Below are positions 55,887-64,000 of a stretch of DNA of 64,000 nt, in pieces. Every line of letters begins with the position of its first letter. The first letter of the stretch is position 1. The notes under the pieces were generated by a model. That model was not told the origin of the DNA, made no database searches, and saw nothing but the letters and a program-made list of their open reading frames with translations. Made by a program: the position numbers and the translations under genes. Source of the DNA: Chloroflexota bacterium (lineage in GTDB: Bacteria > Chloroflexota > Anaerolineae > Anaerolineales > Villigracilaceae); assembly GCA_016234485.1 (NCBI GenBank), contig JACRBL010000040.1, positions 62,001 to 126,000 on the forward strand, read 5' to 3'.

Positions 55887-57057
55887 TATCGTTCAACGCC
55901 GCCACGCCAGGAAGGACCTTCCCCTCCAGGAATTCCAGCGACGCGCCACCGCCCGTAGAGACGTGCGCCATCTGCTTGGCGACGCCCGCCTTCTTGACCG
56001 CGCTGGCGCTGTCGCCGCCGCCGATGACGGTGGTCGCGCCCGACTCGGCCAGCATCTTCGCCAGGGCAAACGTGCCCTCCGCGAACCTCGGGAACTCGAA
56101 CACGCCGACGGGACCGTTCCACACGACGAGTTTCGCGCCCGCGAGCGCGGCCTTGTACGCGGCGAGCGTCTTCGGGCCGACATCCAACATGCGCCAGCCC
56201 GCGGGGATCTTGTCCACGTCCACGGTCTGCGCGTTGGCTTCCGCGTCGAACTTGTCCGCGATGACCGCGTCCACGGGTAGGATGAGTTTTCCGTCCGCTT
56301 TCGCGAGGATGGATTTCGCCAGCTCGAGCGAGGCAGTTTCCACGAGACTGTCTTGCATGTTCAATCCCTGCGCGGCGAGGAAGGTGTTCGCCATGCCGCC
56401 GCCGATAATCAACTTGTCACATTTGCCGAGCAGGTTTTCCACCACGGCAATCTTGTCGCTGATCTTCGCGCCGCCGAGAATGCCGATATACGGATGCTCG
56501 GGATTCAGCGCGGCGCGTCCGAGATATTCCAGCTCCTGCTCCATCAAAAAGCCAGAGACGGCGGCGGGCAGGAAGCGCGCCACGCCTTCGGTGGACGAGT
56601 GGGCGCGGTGCGCCGACCCGAACGCGTCGTTGACATACACTTCGCCGAGCGCAGCCATCTGCTTGGCGAGTTCGAGATCGTTCTTCTCCTCGGTGGGATG
56701 GAAGCGCGTGTTCTCGAGCATCAACACATCGCCAGGTTTGAGAGCCTTCGCCAGCGCTTCCACGTCCGCGCCGACACAATCGTTCGCCATCTGGACGGGA
56801 CGCTTGAGATGCCCCGCCAACACTTCCGCCGCGGCTTTCAGGCTGAACTCGGGATCGGGTCCACCCTTGGGACGGCCGAGGTGACTCATCAGAATCACCG
56901 ACGCGCCCTGATCGAGCACATATTGAATCGTCGGCAGAGAGGCCTTGATGCGCTTGTCATCCGTCACCTTGCCATCCGCCATCGGCACGTTAAAGTCCAC
57001 GCGCATGAGGACGCGTTTGCCTTTGAGATCAATGTCTTTTACGGTTTTCTTGTTCAT
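55882..57057 (-). CDS. pgk: Phosphoglycerate kinase
   Basis: Glycolytic kinase of 391 residues: 1,3-bisphosphoglycerate plus ADP gives 3-phosphoglycerate plus ATP. Substrate-binding [16 protein letters not shown] (~20-35) and [10 protein letters not shown] are at the start; [16 protein letters not shown] in the middle; the ATP site [15 protein letters not shown] and [13 protein letters not shown] at the end. Length is normal. The ATG at 57057 starts the conserved region and is preceded by GAGGAA. It lies 68 bp after gap, and the stop codon abuts a repeat string. Confidence 0.97.
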   Translation of the reverse strand: MNKKTVKDIDLKGKRVLMRVDFNVPMADGKVTDDKRIKASLPTIQYVLDQGASVILMSHLGRPKGGPDPEFSLKAAAEVLAGHLKRPVQMANDCVGADVEALAKALKPGDVLMLENTRFHPTEEKNDLELAKQMAALGEVYVNDAFGSAHRAHSSTEGVARFLPAAVSGFLMEQELEYLGRAALNPEHPYIGILGGAKISDKIAVVENLLGKCDKLIIGGGMANTFLAAQGLNMQDSLVETASLELAKSILAKADGKLILPVDAVIADKFDAEANAQTVDVDKIPAGWRMLDVGPKTLAAYKAALAGAKLVVWNGPVGVFEFPRFAEGTFALAKMLAESGATTVIGGGDSASAVKKAGVAKQMAHVSTGGGASLEFLEGKVLPGVAALNDK

Positions 57058-57069
57058 AACTTCCTCGGC

Positions 57070-57125
57070 ACATTGGGAATTAGAAAAATTGGTAGATTGG
57101 TTTTCCCAATCTACCAAGTTACTAA
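57070..57125. repeat. ATTGG-type string supplying the gap stop codon
   Basis: AAAAATTGGTAGATTGG and the inverted CCAATCTACCAAGTTACTAA form a hairpin between gap and pgk. On the minus strand CTG-TAATTAGTAACTTGG provides the TAA stop of gap. Confidence 0.7.
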
Positions 57126-58184
57126 TTACAGGCTCTTCGCCATCAACGCGGCCAAATCCGCCGTGCGGCACGAATAACCCCACTCGTTATCGTACCAGGT
57201 GACGACCTTGATGAAGTTGCTCTTCTCTTTGCCGAGAACGCTGGTGAACGGCAGGTCAACGGAGGAACTGTAGGAACTGCCCTTGAAGTCCATGCTGACC
57301 AACGGTTCGTCCACGGCTTCGAGAATGCCCAGGAAATTCGGTTGCTTGGCGGCATCGCGGAAAGCCTGGCGCAATTCTTCGGTGGTCGTTTCTTTTTCGA
57401 GCTCGGCGGTGAAATCCACCACCGAAACGGTCGGGGTCGGGACACGCAGAGAATAACCGTCGAACTTGCCCTTCAAGTCGGGGATGACCAGAGAAATGGC
57501 CTTGGCGGCGCCTGTGGTGGTCGGGATGATGTTCAAGCCCGAGGCACGCGCGCGGCGCAGGTCAGAGTGCGGCATGTCCAGCACCTTCTGATCGTTGGTG
57601 TAGGAATGGATGGTGGTCATAAACGCGCGCTTGATGACGTACTTATCATGCACAACCTTGGCGGCCGGGGCCAAACAGTTCGTGGTGCAAGAAGCATTCG
57701 AGACCACGTGATGCACGTTCGGGTCGTACTGCTCCTCGTTCACGCCCAACACAACGGTCAGGTCTTCGCCCTCAGCAGGAGCCGAGATGATGACCTTCTT
57801 CGCGCCGCCCGAGGTGATATGGTTGACAGCGCCCTTAACGGTCTTGCCCTTTTTATTGACGCCATCGTTCTTGATGGTGAACAAGCCCGTGGACTCGATC
57901 ACGATCTCCACGCCCAGGTCGCTCCACTTGATCGCGGCAGGATCGGTCTCCTTGAAAACCTTCACCTTTTTGCCGTCAATCGTCAGGCCGTCTTCAGAAA
58001 ATTCGACGGAGCCATTGAAACGACCATAGGTCGAATCATACTTGAGCAGATGCGCCATGGTTTTCATGTCGCCGATGTCGTTGAACGCAACGACTTCCAG
58101 TTCGTTCGGATACATATCGCGGATCGCCTTCAAAACCTGACGTCCGATGCGTCCGAATCCATTAATACCAATTTTGACTGTCAT
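57126..58184 (-). CDS. gap: Glyceraldehyde-3-phosphate dehydrogenase (type I)
   Basis: 352 residues. The NAD-binding start [18 protein letters not shown] and the active-site Cys 166 in [12 protein letters not shown] are present; the His is in [12 protein letters not shown] and the phosphate sites follow ([19 protein letters not shown]). It is slightly longer than usual because of an insert near residues 105-122. It is first in the gap-pgk-tpi cluster, with a strong promoter and GGAGG site, so these are likely the main glycolytic genes. Confidence 0.97.
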   Translation of the reverse strand: MTVKIGINGFGRIGRQVLKAIRDMYPNELEVVAFNDIGDMKTMAHLLKYDSTYGRFNGSVEFSEDGLTIDGKKVKVFKETDPAAIKWSDLGVEIVIESTGLFTIKNDGVNKKGKTVKGAVNHITSGGAKKVIISAPAEGEDLTVVLGVNEEQYDPNVHHVVSNASCTTNCLAPAAKVVHDKYVIKRAFMTTIHSYTNDQKVLDMPHSDLRRARASGLNIIPTTTGAAKAISLVIPDLKGKFDGYSLRVPTPTVSVVDFTAELEKETTTEELRQAFRDAAKQPNFLGILEAVDEPLVSMDFKGSSYSSSVDLPFTSVLGKEKSNFIKVVTWYDNEWGYSCRTADLAALMAKSL

Positions 58185-58225
58185 GGAAACCTCCGATGAA
58201 ATTTGATTGTGAAATTTTTCACTTT

Positions 58226-58255
58226 ATTTTACACCAGATTGAAAAAACGTGTCAA
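58226..58255 (-). promoter_or_regulatory. Promoter of gap
   Basis: Minus strand: TTGACA at 58255..58250, an 18-base spacer and TAAAAT at 58231..58226. The ATG at 58184 follows a GGAGG. It also reads as the likely promoter of the whole glycolytic cluster. Confidence 0.75.
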
Positions 58256-58291
58256 TCTTTGTAATCAATTTCACGAAATTTTACCACCCAT

Positions 58292-59032
58292 TCAATCCCG
58301 TTTTCCCAAAAATTTTTGCACCGACGAACGGAACGCGTCCGACTGGAACGCGCGGTCGCGAAACTGACGCGCCACCAGCCCCGCTTCTTCGGGATGGAGA
58401 CGATGCGATTGCTGGATGAACAACAGCCCCTGCGAAAGCGCTTCCGCGTCAAACGCCTCCATCTGGACGGCGATCCGCGTCGCGGCTTCGTGAAGTTTTT
58501 CCGCAGGGACGACGTGATGCACCAGCCCCCACTCGTACGCTTCCGAGGCGGGAACCACGCGTCCCGTCAACGCGAGCTCGGCCGCGCGGCGCTCACCCAA
58601 CGCGTTCGCGATGGCGCGAAACGCGACGTAGGGCCACATCCCGATGTGTATCTCCGTCGAGCAAAACTTCGCGTCCTCTGCCGCTACTACGATATGCGCC
58701 GAAGCGACCAGCGCCACCGCCCCACCGAAGGCCGCGCCCTGCACCGCCGCGATGATCGGCTTCGAGTAACGCGTCCCGATCGTCAGCAGTTCCTCATGCA
58801 CGTCCGCATCGCGAATGAAATTCGGATCGAGAATCTCGCTCAAATCCATGCCCGCCGAAAATGACGGCCCCGCCGCCTCAAGCAGCACCACACTGACAGA
58901 TTGATCCGACTCGGCCTCGCGGAAAGCGCTCATCAACTCACGGCACAACGCGATGCTCAACGCGTTCCGCTTTTCGGGACGGTTGATCGTGATGCGACAG
59001 GTTTTGTTGATTTTGGTGGTTTTCACAAGCAT
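58292..59032 (-). CDS. Enoyl-CoA hydratase/isomerase family protein
   Basis: Crotonase of 246 residues. Oxyanion-hole strands are EAAGPSFSAGMDLSEI and VQGAAFGGAVALVASAHIVVAAEDAKF, with STEIHIGMWPYVAFRAIANALG giving the position of one catalytic Glu. The mid-part AAELALTGRVVPASEAYEWGLVHHVVP is typical. Possible reactions include hydration or isomerisation of enoyl-CoA; the exact substrate is unknown. The ATG at 59032 is chosen over a TTG nine bases upstream. The gene lies in its own unit between gap and yvcK. Confidence 0.9.
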   Translation of the reverse strand: MLVKTTKINKTCRITINRPEKRNALSIALCRELMSAFREAESDQSVSVVLLEAAGPSFSAGMDLSEILDPNFIRDADVHEELLTIGTRYSKPIIAAVQGAAFGGAVALVASAHIVVAAEDAKFCSTEIHIGMWPYVAFRAIANALGERRAAELALTGRVVPASEAYEWGLVHHVVPAEKLHEAATRIAVQMEAFDAEALSQGLLFIQQSHRLHPEEAGLVARQFRDRAFQSDAFRSSVQKFLGKRD

Positions 59033-59052
59033 AAGATTCAATTCCCAAATCC

Positions 59053-59146
59053 CGAAGGGATGAAATGATTATAGACGTGGAAATTCCGTTTATCAAAACC
59101 CCGAAGGGGTGGTATGGATTTATGTCATCCCCTCGGGATTGAACGA
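59053..59146. repeat. AATCCCGAAGGGATG-type dispersed repeat
   Basis: Hairpin words AATCCCGAAGGGATGA, CCCCGAAGGGGTGG and ATCCCCTCGGGAT in tandem and inverted order between two minus-strand genes. Confidence 0.5.
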
Positions 59147-60460
59147 TCAACTCAATGGCCCCGTCCGCTCAGAGAATAAATCCATTAATACCTGGCCGAG
59201 TTTGGCAGAGTCGTGGCGCCAGGGATGTTCCTCGTCCAGCAGATCGGCGCAGTAGGAGCGAGAGTCGGTCAATGTCTTTTGGTCGGCGCGCACCCACTCG
59301 GTCCCGCGCGGAAGCGGCGTGGAATGGTTCTGGTTGCAGAGCACCACGTCGAACAAGTCTTCGCCGATGTGTTCCTCCAACGAGCGGACGTGGTCATGGC
59401 AGGAGTACGAATCGGTCTCGCCCGTCTGCGTGGCGATGTTGCAGACGAAGATCTTGATGGCACGGCTGGCATGGATGGCCGCGAGCAAGTCGCGCACCAG
59501 CAGGTTGGGCAGCAAACTGGTGTAAAGGCTGCCTGGCCCCACCACGATCAACTCGGCGTTGAGGATGGCCTTGAGCGCGGGAGGGAACGCGGGCGCGTCG
59601 TTCGGTTCGAGCCAGACGCGGCGGACGCGTCCCGCGGCTTCGGGGATGGCGCTCTCGCCGCGCACGCGAATCTCGTTGACAGTGTCGGGCAGTTGAATAT
59701 CGGCCACCAGTTTCACGTCATGCAACGTGGACGGGAGGACGCGTCCACTCACGGAAAGCACGCGTCCCGATTCGGCCACGGCCTCCTCGAAACTGCCCGT
59801 GATGTCACTGAGCGCGGTGATGAAGAGATTGCCAAACGAATGACCGTCGAGATCGGACGCGCCGCTGAAACGATATTGAAAAAGTTGGGTGAGCATGGCC
59901 TCGTCGTTGGAGAGCGCGGCGAGACAGTTGCGGATGTCGCCTGGCGGGAGAATGCCGAGGCTCTCGCGCAGTCGTCCCGAGGAGCCGCCGTCATCCGCCA
60001 CGGTGACGATCGCCGTCAGGTTGCGAGTGTGTTCCTTCAGTCCGCGCAGGAGCGTGGCGAGTCCGTGCCCGCCGCCGATGGCCACCATGCGCGGGCCGCG
60101 GGCGCGTCGGTTGTATTCCGCCACCTGGTTAAGGACGTTGCGTCCGGGTTTCATAAAAGGTCGAAGCAGGGCGCGGTTGAGTCCCCAAATGCCGTAGGCG
60201 ACGATGCCAATCCCGATCCCGCCGAAGATCAATACGCGCAAAATGCGCGGCAGGAATCGAAGCGAGACGTAGGAGAGGATCGTCAGAAACGTTTCGTTGG
60301 TGTATTCGGCGCGATAGAAATCGAGCAGGAGAATCGCAAGCCCCACCCCCAAAAACGTGATGCCCGCCAGCGTGACCAGCATCCAGCGTTTGATGCCGAG
60401 GCCAGGCAGGAGCCAGCTTTGAAGCGATTGCCAGAGTTTCGATGGTTTGCGCTCGTTCAT
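59147..60460 (-). CDS. yvcK: YvcK/CofD-family gluconeogenesis factor, membrane-anchored form
   Basis: 437 residues. Two hydrophobic helices near the N-terminus (~22-45, ~63-95) anchor the protein. The YvcK core has [39 protein letters not shown] and [16 protein letters not shown], the nucleotide-sugar binding part, and [15 protein letters not shown] near the end. YvcK binds UDP-sugars and is needed for cell shape and growth on gluconeogenic carbon in Bacillus. The ATG at 60460 begins the family match. A TGCTATATT box ends 7 nt before it, so the transcript is probably leaderless. Confidence 0.92.
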   Translation of the reverse strand: MNERKPSKLWQSLQSWLLPGLGIKRWMLVTLAGITFLGVGLAILLLDFYRAEYTNETFLTILSYVSLRFLPRILRVLIFGGIGIGIVAYGIWGLNRALLRPFMKPGRNVLNQVAEYNRRARGPRMVAIGGGHGLATLLRGLKEHTRNLTAIVTVADDGGSSGRLRESLGILPPGDIRNCLAALSNDEAMLTQLFQYRFSGASDLDGHSFGNLFITALSDITGSFEEAVAESGRVLSVSGRVLPSTLHDVKLVADIQLPDTVNEIRVRGESAIPEAAGRVRRVWLEPNDAPAFPPALKAILNAELIVVGPGSLYTSLLPNLLVRDLLAAIHASRAIKIFVCNIATQTGETDSYSCHDHVRSLEEHIGEDLFDVVLCNQNHSTPLPRGTEWVRADQKTLTDSRSYCADLLDEEHPWRHDSAKLGQVLMDLFSERTGPLS

Positions 60461-60467
60461 GGGAGGG

Positions 60468-60473
60468 AATATA
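60468..60473 (-). promoter_or_regulatory. Extended -10 box of yvcK, leaderless spacing
   Basis: TGCTATATT on the minus strand with TATATT ending 7 nt before the ATG at 60460. There is no room for a ribosome binding site in the mRNA. Confidence 0.55.
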
Positions 60474-60511
60474 GCAGGGTTCGGGGAGTGAGTCAACTTG
60501 GCAAATTTTCC

Positions 60512-60554
60512 TTGACAAAAATACCAGTCGGTATATAATCAGAACAGATGTTCT
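60512..60554 (+). promoter_or_regulatory. Promoter with two overlapping palindromic operators
   Basis: TTGACA (60512-60517) and TATAAT (60534-60539) lie 16 bp apart. Between them is the palindrome ATACC-AGTC-GGTAT (60521-60534), a TetR-type pattern. Directly after the -10 comes AGAACAGATGTTCT (60541-60554), a perfect GAAC-N4-GTTC box, the form recognised by Gram-positive-type LexA. The start codon is at 60559 and no Shine-Dalgarno is visible. Confidence 0.7.
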
Positions 60555-60558
60555 AATT

Positions 60559-61350
60559 ATGAGCAAAAACAACATCTTCGCAATGGCATTGGAAGCGCTG
60601 ACCGAACTCGCGCCCGAAATCAACGCGGCTCGCACGGACGTTTCGCCGGTCTTGCCCACCCTGGCCGATGTGCTGGCGGACTTCTCCTCCCTGCCGCGCG
60701 AGGCGCTCTTCCTTGGCCTGGCAGAGGACGGCCTGCCCGTGCTGTTGAACCTGCACGATCCCGTGCCTGGCCCTCTGCTGGTCTGCGCGGACGCGGGCAA
60801 GACGGCTTTGCTTCAAATCATGGCAAAGGGCATCAGCGAGACGCACAACGCGGAAGACGTGCAGTTTGGCGTGATCAGCGCCCGCCCCGAAGAGTGGGAC
60901 GGATTCGACGCCACCGAACATTGCGTGGGCATCTTTCCCATCGAAGACGCGAGCGCGGCGGGCTTCCTCGTCTCGCTGGCTGAGTGGGCGCACGAAAACA
61001 AGTCGCGGCAGGCCATCGTCCTGCTCATGGACGATCTCGCCCGCGTGGACGATCTCGAGCCAGAAGCGAAGGATGCCCTGCGCTGGCTACTCCTACGCGG
61101 CCCTTCGCGCCGCGTCTGGCCGATCGTGACGTTGAACCCGTCGGACAGCAAAGCGCTAGCGGACTGGCTGGAACTCTTCCGCACACGCATCTTCGGCGCG
61201 ATGAAAAACGCCTGGTCGATGGAATCTGTCCTCGGCGCGGCGCGCGAAGAAGTGGAAGCGCTGATCGCGGGTTCGCAGTTCATCCTGCGCGAGGGACGCA
61301 ACTGGCTCCGCTTCTGGATTCCACGTTTGAATGAAGGAGAGTCAGAATGA
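60559..61350 (+). CDS. P-loop-like protein with degenerate Walker A
   Basis: 263 residues. The region LHDPVPGPLLVCADAGKTALLQIMAKGIS (~56-85) looks like an FtsK/HerA-type Walker A that has lost two residues (ADAGKT for GxxxxGKT). A Walker B-like strand follows (RQAIVLLMDDLARVDDL, ~148-165), with WPIVTLNPSD as a sensor-like strand. Such truncated motors may bind but not hydrolyse nucleotide. The gene has a strong promoter with palindromic operators and is coupled to the small gene downstream by an ATGA overlap. The family is unknown to me; a role under DNA-damage or ligand control is only inference. Confidence 0.65.
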   Translation: MSKNNIFAMALEALTELAPEINAARTDVSPVLPTLADVLADFSSLPREALFLGLAEDGLPVLLNLHDPVPGPLLVCADAGKTALLQIMAKGISETHNAEDVQFGVISARPEEWDGFDATEHCVGIFPIEDASAAGFLVSLAEWAHENKSRQAIVLLMDDLARVDDLEPEAKDALRWLLLRGPSRRVWPIVTLNPSDSKALADWLELFRTRIFGAMKNAWSMESVLGAAREEVEALIAGSQFILREGRNWLRFWIPRLNEGESE

Positions 61351-61577
61351 ACAGCGGCATGATGTGGTTCGACAACAATCCCAAGACGGCGCTGGCCGCC
61401 AAGATCCAACAGGCCGCGGACTATTACCGCCAGAAATACGGCGCGACGCCGAACCTGTGCTACGTCCACCCGTCCATGTTAAAAGAGAACGAATCAGGCG
61501 CGGGCAAGATCAACGTGCGCGGCTACCGTCCCGTTTTACCTGGTTATCTCTGGATCGGCCTTGCAGAAAAGAATTAA
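61347..61577 (+). CDS. Small conserved-looking protein coupled to the P-loop gene
   Basis: 76 residues, cytosolic, no membrane segment. It begins at an ATG overlapping the previous stop (ATGA), preceded by GGAGAG. Features are IQQAADYYRQKYGATPNLCYVHPSML and NVRGYRPVLPGYLWIGL, with one Cys. The amphipathic start and the aromatic end suggest a small folded partner of the P-loop protein. No family recognised. Confidence 0.7.
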   Translation: MNSGMMWFDNNPKTALAAKIQQAADYYRQKYGATPNLCYVHPSMLKENESGAGKINVRGYRPVLPGYLWIGLAEKN

Positions 61578-61604
61578 CCCTGTGGCTTCTCCCCCCTTTT
61601 TGCT

Positions 61605-61634
61605 AGACCTCCCACAGAAATCTGCGGGAGGTCT
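61605..61634. repeat. Palindromic hairpin AGACCTCCC...GGGAGGTCT
   Basis: Arms AGACCTCCCACAGA and TCTGCGGGAGGTCT with few mismatches. No T run follows on the plus strand, so it may be a repeat rather than a terminator; it does follow the two-gene P-loop operon. Confidence 0.55.
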
Positions 61635-61687
61635 GCGTATGGACGTGTTGGGAAGATTGAATAACCTTTCCCCATCTCCTGCTGGAT

Positions 61688-61693
61688 TATAAT
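61688..61693 (+). promoter_or_regulatory. -10 box of the nucleotidyltransferase-like gene
   Basis: TATAAT 25 nt before the ATG at 61719, with GGAGAG as ribosome binding site. Confidence 0.5.
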
Positions 61694-61718
61694 TGGGTCG
61701 TTCCAACGGAGAGAAACT

Positions 61719-62243
61719 ATGCAAGCGCTCGATTTTTGGAAGGTGATCACCAGGGACAAGGCCAATCAGTTGGAATCTTTTCTGACGATGCTGGAAGAAG
61801 ACCAGATTCGCTTTTGCGTCATTGATGGATATGGAGTTAACGCCTACGTTGACCCCCTCGTCAGCCTTGACTTGGATCTGGCGGTCGTTACGGCGCAAGC
61901 CGAGCGCATCGAGTCCCTGCTGGCCGCGCATTACAAAGTGACCCGCTTTCCGCACAGCCTCAACATCGAACTACCCGATTCCGACCTGCGAATTCAAATC
62001 CAGGCCGATGCCCGTTATGGAGCATTCGCGGACTACGCCACTCGCAGGGAAATATTGGGGCTGGAACTGCCCGTCGCCCGCCTGGAAGATATTTTGCAGG
62101 GAAAAATTTGGGCGCTCCAAGACCCCGACCGCAGGGCAAGCAAACGCCAAAAAGACCTGGCCGATGTTGCGCGGATTTTAGAGGCCTATCCCGAATTGAG
62201 GGCGCGCGTTCCTGATGATGTTTTGTCACGGCTGATGATATAG
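61719..62243 (+). CDS. Nucleotidyltransferase-fold protein (AbiEii/DUF6036-like)
   Basis: 174 residues. The fold start FCVIDGYGVNAYVDPLVSLDLDLAVV has the Asp pair of nucleotidyltransferase-fold proteins, and RLEDILQGKIWALQDPDRRASKRQKDLADVARIL is the typical helical end (LEDLIxxKxxAxxxRxxxKDxxDL pattern). Relatives are toxin parts of AbiE systems or stand-alone proteins. No antitoxin gene adjoins it, and the active-site GS motif is replaced by GYGV, so activity is doubtful. Confidence 0.7.
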   Translation: MQALDFWKVITRDKANQLESFLTMLEEDQIRFCVIDGYGVNAYVDPLVSLDLDLAVVTAQAERIESLLAAHYKVTRFPHSLNIELPDSDLRIQIQADARYGAFADYATRREILGLELPVARLEDILQGKIWALQDPDRRASKRQKDLADVARILEAYPELRARVPDDVLSRLMI

Positions 62244-62358
62244 ACTCGTCGCCACAAACAACAACGACCTCGTAGACATTTTGTCCCGAGGCCGTTTTTC
62301 ATTGCATGCGGAGTGGCGATTCCCTGGCATTATGTGACTGAAGCCATACCAGGCAGTA

Positions 62359-62733
62359 TTAATCGCTCATCCCCATCGCCACCACCATCGCCACCGCGTG
62401 GCTCTGGCTGTGACTCAAACTCAGCGACCAGGTCGTCAGTCCCTGTTCGCGCGCCATCCGTTCGGCCGCGCCGTGCAGGATAAGTTGCGGCGCGCCCGAT
62501 TCGGCGCGCAGGATCTCGATCTCCTTCCACGAAACATCGCCGATACCGCAACCCAGCGCCTTCGCGGCCGCTTCCTTGGCGGCGAAACGTCCTGCCAGCG
62601 ATTCGATCTTTTTCTGGTTGGCGTCCAACTCCTGCCGGGTGAAAATGCGATGCAGGAATTTTTCGCCGTGCGTTGCGATCGCGTCGCGCAGGCGTTCGAT
62701 CTCGAGCAAGTCCACGCCCGTTGCCAGTTTCAT
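62359..62733 (-). CDS. acpS: Holo-[acyl-carrier-protein] synthase
   Basis: 124 residues; transfers 4'-phosphopantetheine from CoA to acyl carrier protein. Magnesium-binding Asp in ATGVDLLEIERL and Glu in LAGRFAAKEAAAKALGCG are present, with the end SLSHSQSHAVAMVVA being the family mark. It starts one base after the M16 peptidase stop codon, so they form one operon. Confidence 0.95.
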   Translation of the reverse strand: MKLATGVDLLEIERLRDAIATHGEKFLHRIFTRQELDANQKKIESLAGRFAAKEAAAKALGCGIGDVSWKEIEILRAESGAPQLILHGAAERMAREQGLTTWSLSLSHSQSHAVAMVVAMGMSD

Positions 62734-62734
62734 G

Positions 62735-63997
62735 TCACGGCCCCGCGACGGCGATCACCAGTTTATCGGGGTCAATGAATTTCTCCGCCACGGCCTTCAC
62801 CTGCGCGCGCGTTACGCCGCGCACCAGCCCTTCGTAGCGGCGGTAGTAATCCAGCCCCAGGTCAAAGCGCTCGATGTTGATCAACGAACCCGCCACGCCG
62901 CCATTCGACTCGAACGAAAGCGGCAGGCGTCCAACGTAACTATTCTGACTATCGGACAGTTCCTGCGCCGACACGCCCTTCTGCACAAATCGCTTCATCT
63001 CCGAGACGATGAGATCCGCGGCCTTCTGGACGTTGAGCGGATTCACCCCCGCCGAAACTTCCCACGATCCCGGCCCCGTCCCCGCGCTCAAACTGCTCGA
63101 CGCGTAATACGCCAGCCCAGACTTTTCGCGCACGATGTCGCCGATGCGGCCCATCATGCCAAATTGACCGAGAACCGAGTTGCCCAGCGAGGCGGCCATG
63201 AAATCCGCATCTTTGCGACGCGGTCCGATCGTGCCGATGATGAGATCACTCTGCGTCTTCCCCGCGATCGGGTGGACGCGCTTCACCGTCTGCGCGGGCG
63301 CGGACTTGTCGGGGATGGCGGGGCGCTCCTCCTGCGCGGGATTCGTCCACGCGCCGAGCGCGCGTTGGACCGCTTCGACCGCCCGCTTCGGGTCCACCGC
63401 GCCGACGATGGAGATGACCATCCCGCGCGGACCGATCGTCCGCTGGTGGAAATTCTGCATGTCCTCGCGCGTGATGGACTGGATCGTCTCAGGCCAGCCG
63501 TCTTCGGGACGGGCGTACGGGTGTCCCTCGAACAGCGCATCGTTGAAAATCAGGTCGGCCATGTCGGAGGTATCCTGCGCGCGGATGGCGAGGCCCGTCA
63601 ACATTTGGGCGCGCAGGCGTTCGATCTGCTCGGCGGGAAAGGTCGGCACTTGAATCGTCTCGGCGAGAATATCGAGCAGGAGAGGCAGGTCTTCCGCGAG
63701 GGAGCGTCCGCTGAAGCCCGAAGTGTATGTGCCGGAGTCGTAGCCGAAACCTGCGCCTGCTGATTCGAGCGCATCGTACAGCCCTTGCATGTCACGCTTC
63801 TGCGTGCCACGCATCAAGGCGGCAAAGGTGAAGTCGGCCAGGCCGAGTTTTTCATCGGATTCAAAAAGACTACCCGAAGTGAAATATCCACTCACCACCA
63901 CCGACGGGCTGTTGAAGTTTGCGCGGCTGAGGACGGTGATCCCATTCGGGAGGACTTCGCGGTGGATATCTTCGGGGCCTGGCAGGCTGACGTTCAT
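62735..63997 (-). CDS. M16-family peptidase subunit lacking the zinc motif
   Basis: 420 residues with two M16 halves. The place where active M16 enzymes have HxxEH (after the Gly-Leu-Ala) reads GLADFTFAALMRGT, so the zinc site is absent. The C-terminal half keeps the Arg-Tyr substrate-binding part (IVREKSGLAYYASSS). This is the layout of the non-catalytic partner in heterodimeric M16B proteases, whose active subunit is often encoded next door, probably just beyond the right edge. It precedes acpS in an operon. The ATG at 63997 is three bases from the window edge, so a longer N-terminus cannot be excluded. Confidence 0.85.
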   Translation of the reverse strand: MNVSLPGPEDIHREVLPNGITVLSRANFNSPSVVVSGYFTSGSLFESDEKLGLADFTFAALMRGTQKRDMQGLYDALESAGAGFGYDSGTYTSGFSGRSLAEDLPLLLDILAETIQVPTFPAEQIERLRAQMLTGLAIRAQDTSDMADLIFNDALFEGHPYARPEDGWPETIQSITREDMQNFHQRTIGPRGMVISIVGAVDPKRAVEAVQRALGAWTNPAQEERPAIPDKSAPAQTVKRVHPIAGKTQSDLIIGTIGPRRKDADFMAASLGNSVLGQFGMMGRIGDIVREKSGLAYYASSSLSAGTGPGSWEVSAGVNPLNVQKAADLIVSEMKRFVQKGVSAQELSDSQNSYVGRLPLSFESNGGVAGSLINIERFDLGLDYYRRYEGLVRGVTRAQVKAVAEKFIDPDKLVIAVAGP

Positions 63998-64000
63998 CGG

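Noticed and set aside
60559..61350. A normal AAA+ or FtsK motor
   Set aside because: The Walker A region lacks the first glycine and two residues, so an active ATPase cannot be claimed.
61719..62243. An AbiE-type toxin-antitoxin or abortive-infection system
   Set aside because: Only the nucleotidyltransferase-like protein is present; no antitoxin gene adjoins it and the active-site motif is altered.
62576..63763. Open frame of 395 codons on the plus strand
   Set aside because: Antisense to acpS and the M16 subunit; both real genes have family motifs.
1..64000. tRNA, rRNA and prophage genes
   Set aside because: No cloverleaf, rRNA signature or phage structural or integrase gene was recognised on either strand by eye; a covariance-model scan would be the decisive check.

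Overview
The window is a GC-rich bacterial chromosome segment that most resembles a member of the Anaerolineae (phylum Chloroflexota). This rests on several features: lipoproteins with Thr/Pro linkers (TPTP type), NBR1-type Ig domains on secreted proteins, MacB/LolD-type exporters without an outer-membrane channel, GAF histidine kinases, a YvcK factor beside a gap-pgk-tpi cluster, and very abundant short dispersed repeats between and even inside genes. No rRNA, tRNA, CRISPR array, insertion sequence or prophage gene was found. The assignment is inference; no marker gene was compared.

Layout. 0-3 kb: a GNAT/YoaP acetyltransferase, a WYL regulator and DinB (minus strand). 3-12 kb: two secreted multidomain proteins, then a response regulator, a histidine kinase and an ECF sigma factor flanked by an inverted pair of a 70-bp repeat, then a beta-propeller lipoprotein. 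12-17.3 kb: a KimA-like APC transporter, a membrane-anchored USP-like protein and a KdpE/KdpD-like two-component system, without kdpFABC in view. 17.5-28 kb: a minus-strand export operon (adaptor lipoprotein, double FtsX permease, two ATPases, one fused to a cyclic-nucleotide-binding domain) with three signalling proteins inserted in it. 28-35.5 kb: a zinc-ribbon membrane protein, a flippase-like protein, a GH38 alpha-mannosidase, a DDN-type nitroreductase and a radical SAM protein. 36-46.7 kb: a triple-FHA ABC exporter, upp and small genes, then three tandem paralogous lipoproteins and a Ser/Thr kinase carrying the same ectodomain. 46.8-54.8 kb: alcohol dehydrogenase, amidase, small proteins, a methyltransferase split by two TGA codons, a GT39-like transferase and an M50-like protease. 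54.9-64 kb: tpiA-pgk-gap, a crotonase, YvcK, a degenerate P-loop gene with a palindromic promoter, AcpS and an inactive-type M16 peptidase.

The most unusual theme is repeats that enter coding sequence. Perfect or near-perfect palindromes and short repeat strings of the same kinds found between genes lie in frame inside dinB, the ftsX gene, the mannosidase, the alcohol dehydrogenase and the GT39-like gene. The dinB and ftsX copies are translated in the same frame to nearly the same peptide. Another repeat family (TAATTGG units) supplies the stop codons of at least four genes and the ribosome binding site of one. A third family is a modular hairpin element of about 80-130 bp present nine times between genes. 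Together they look like a set of palindromic elements comparable in behaviour to Rickettsia palindromic elements. Other points worth attention are the double-TGA methyltransferase with a hairpin at SECIS-like distance, the lipoprotein/kinase ectodomain cluster, the ABC-cNMP fusion with embedded kinases, and several promoters placed for leaderless transcripts.
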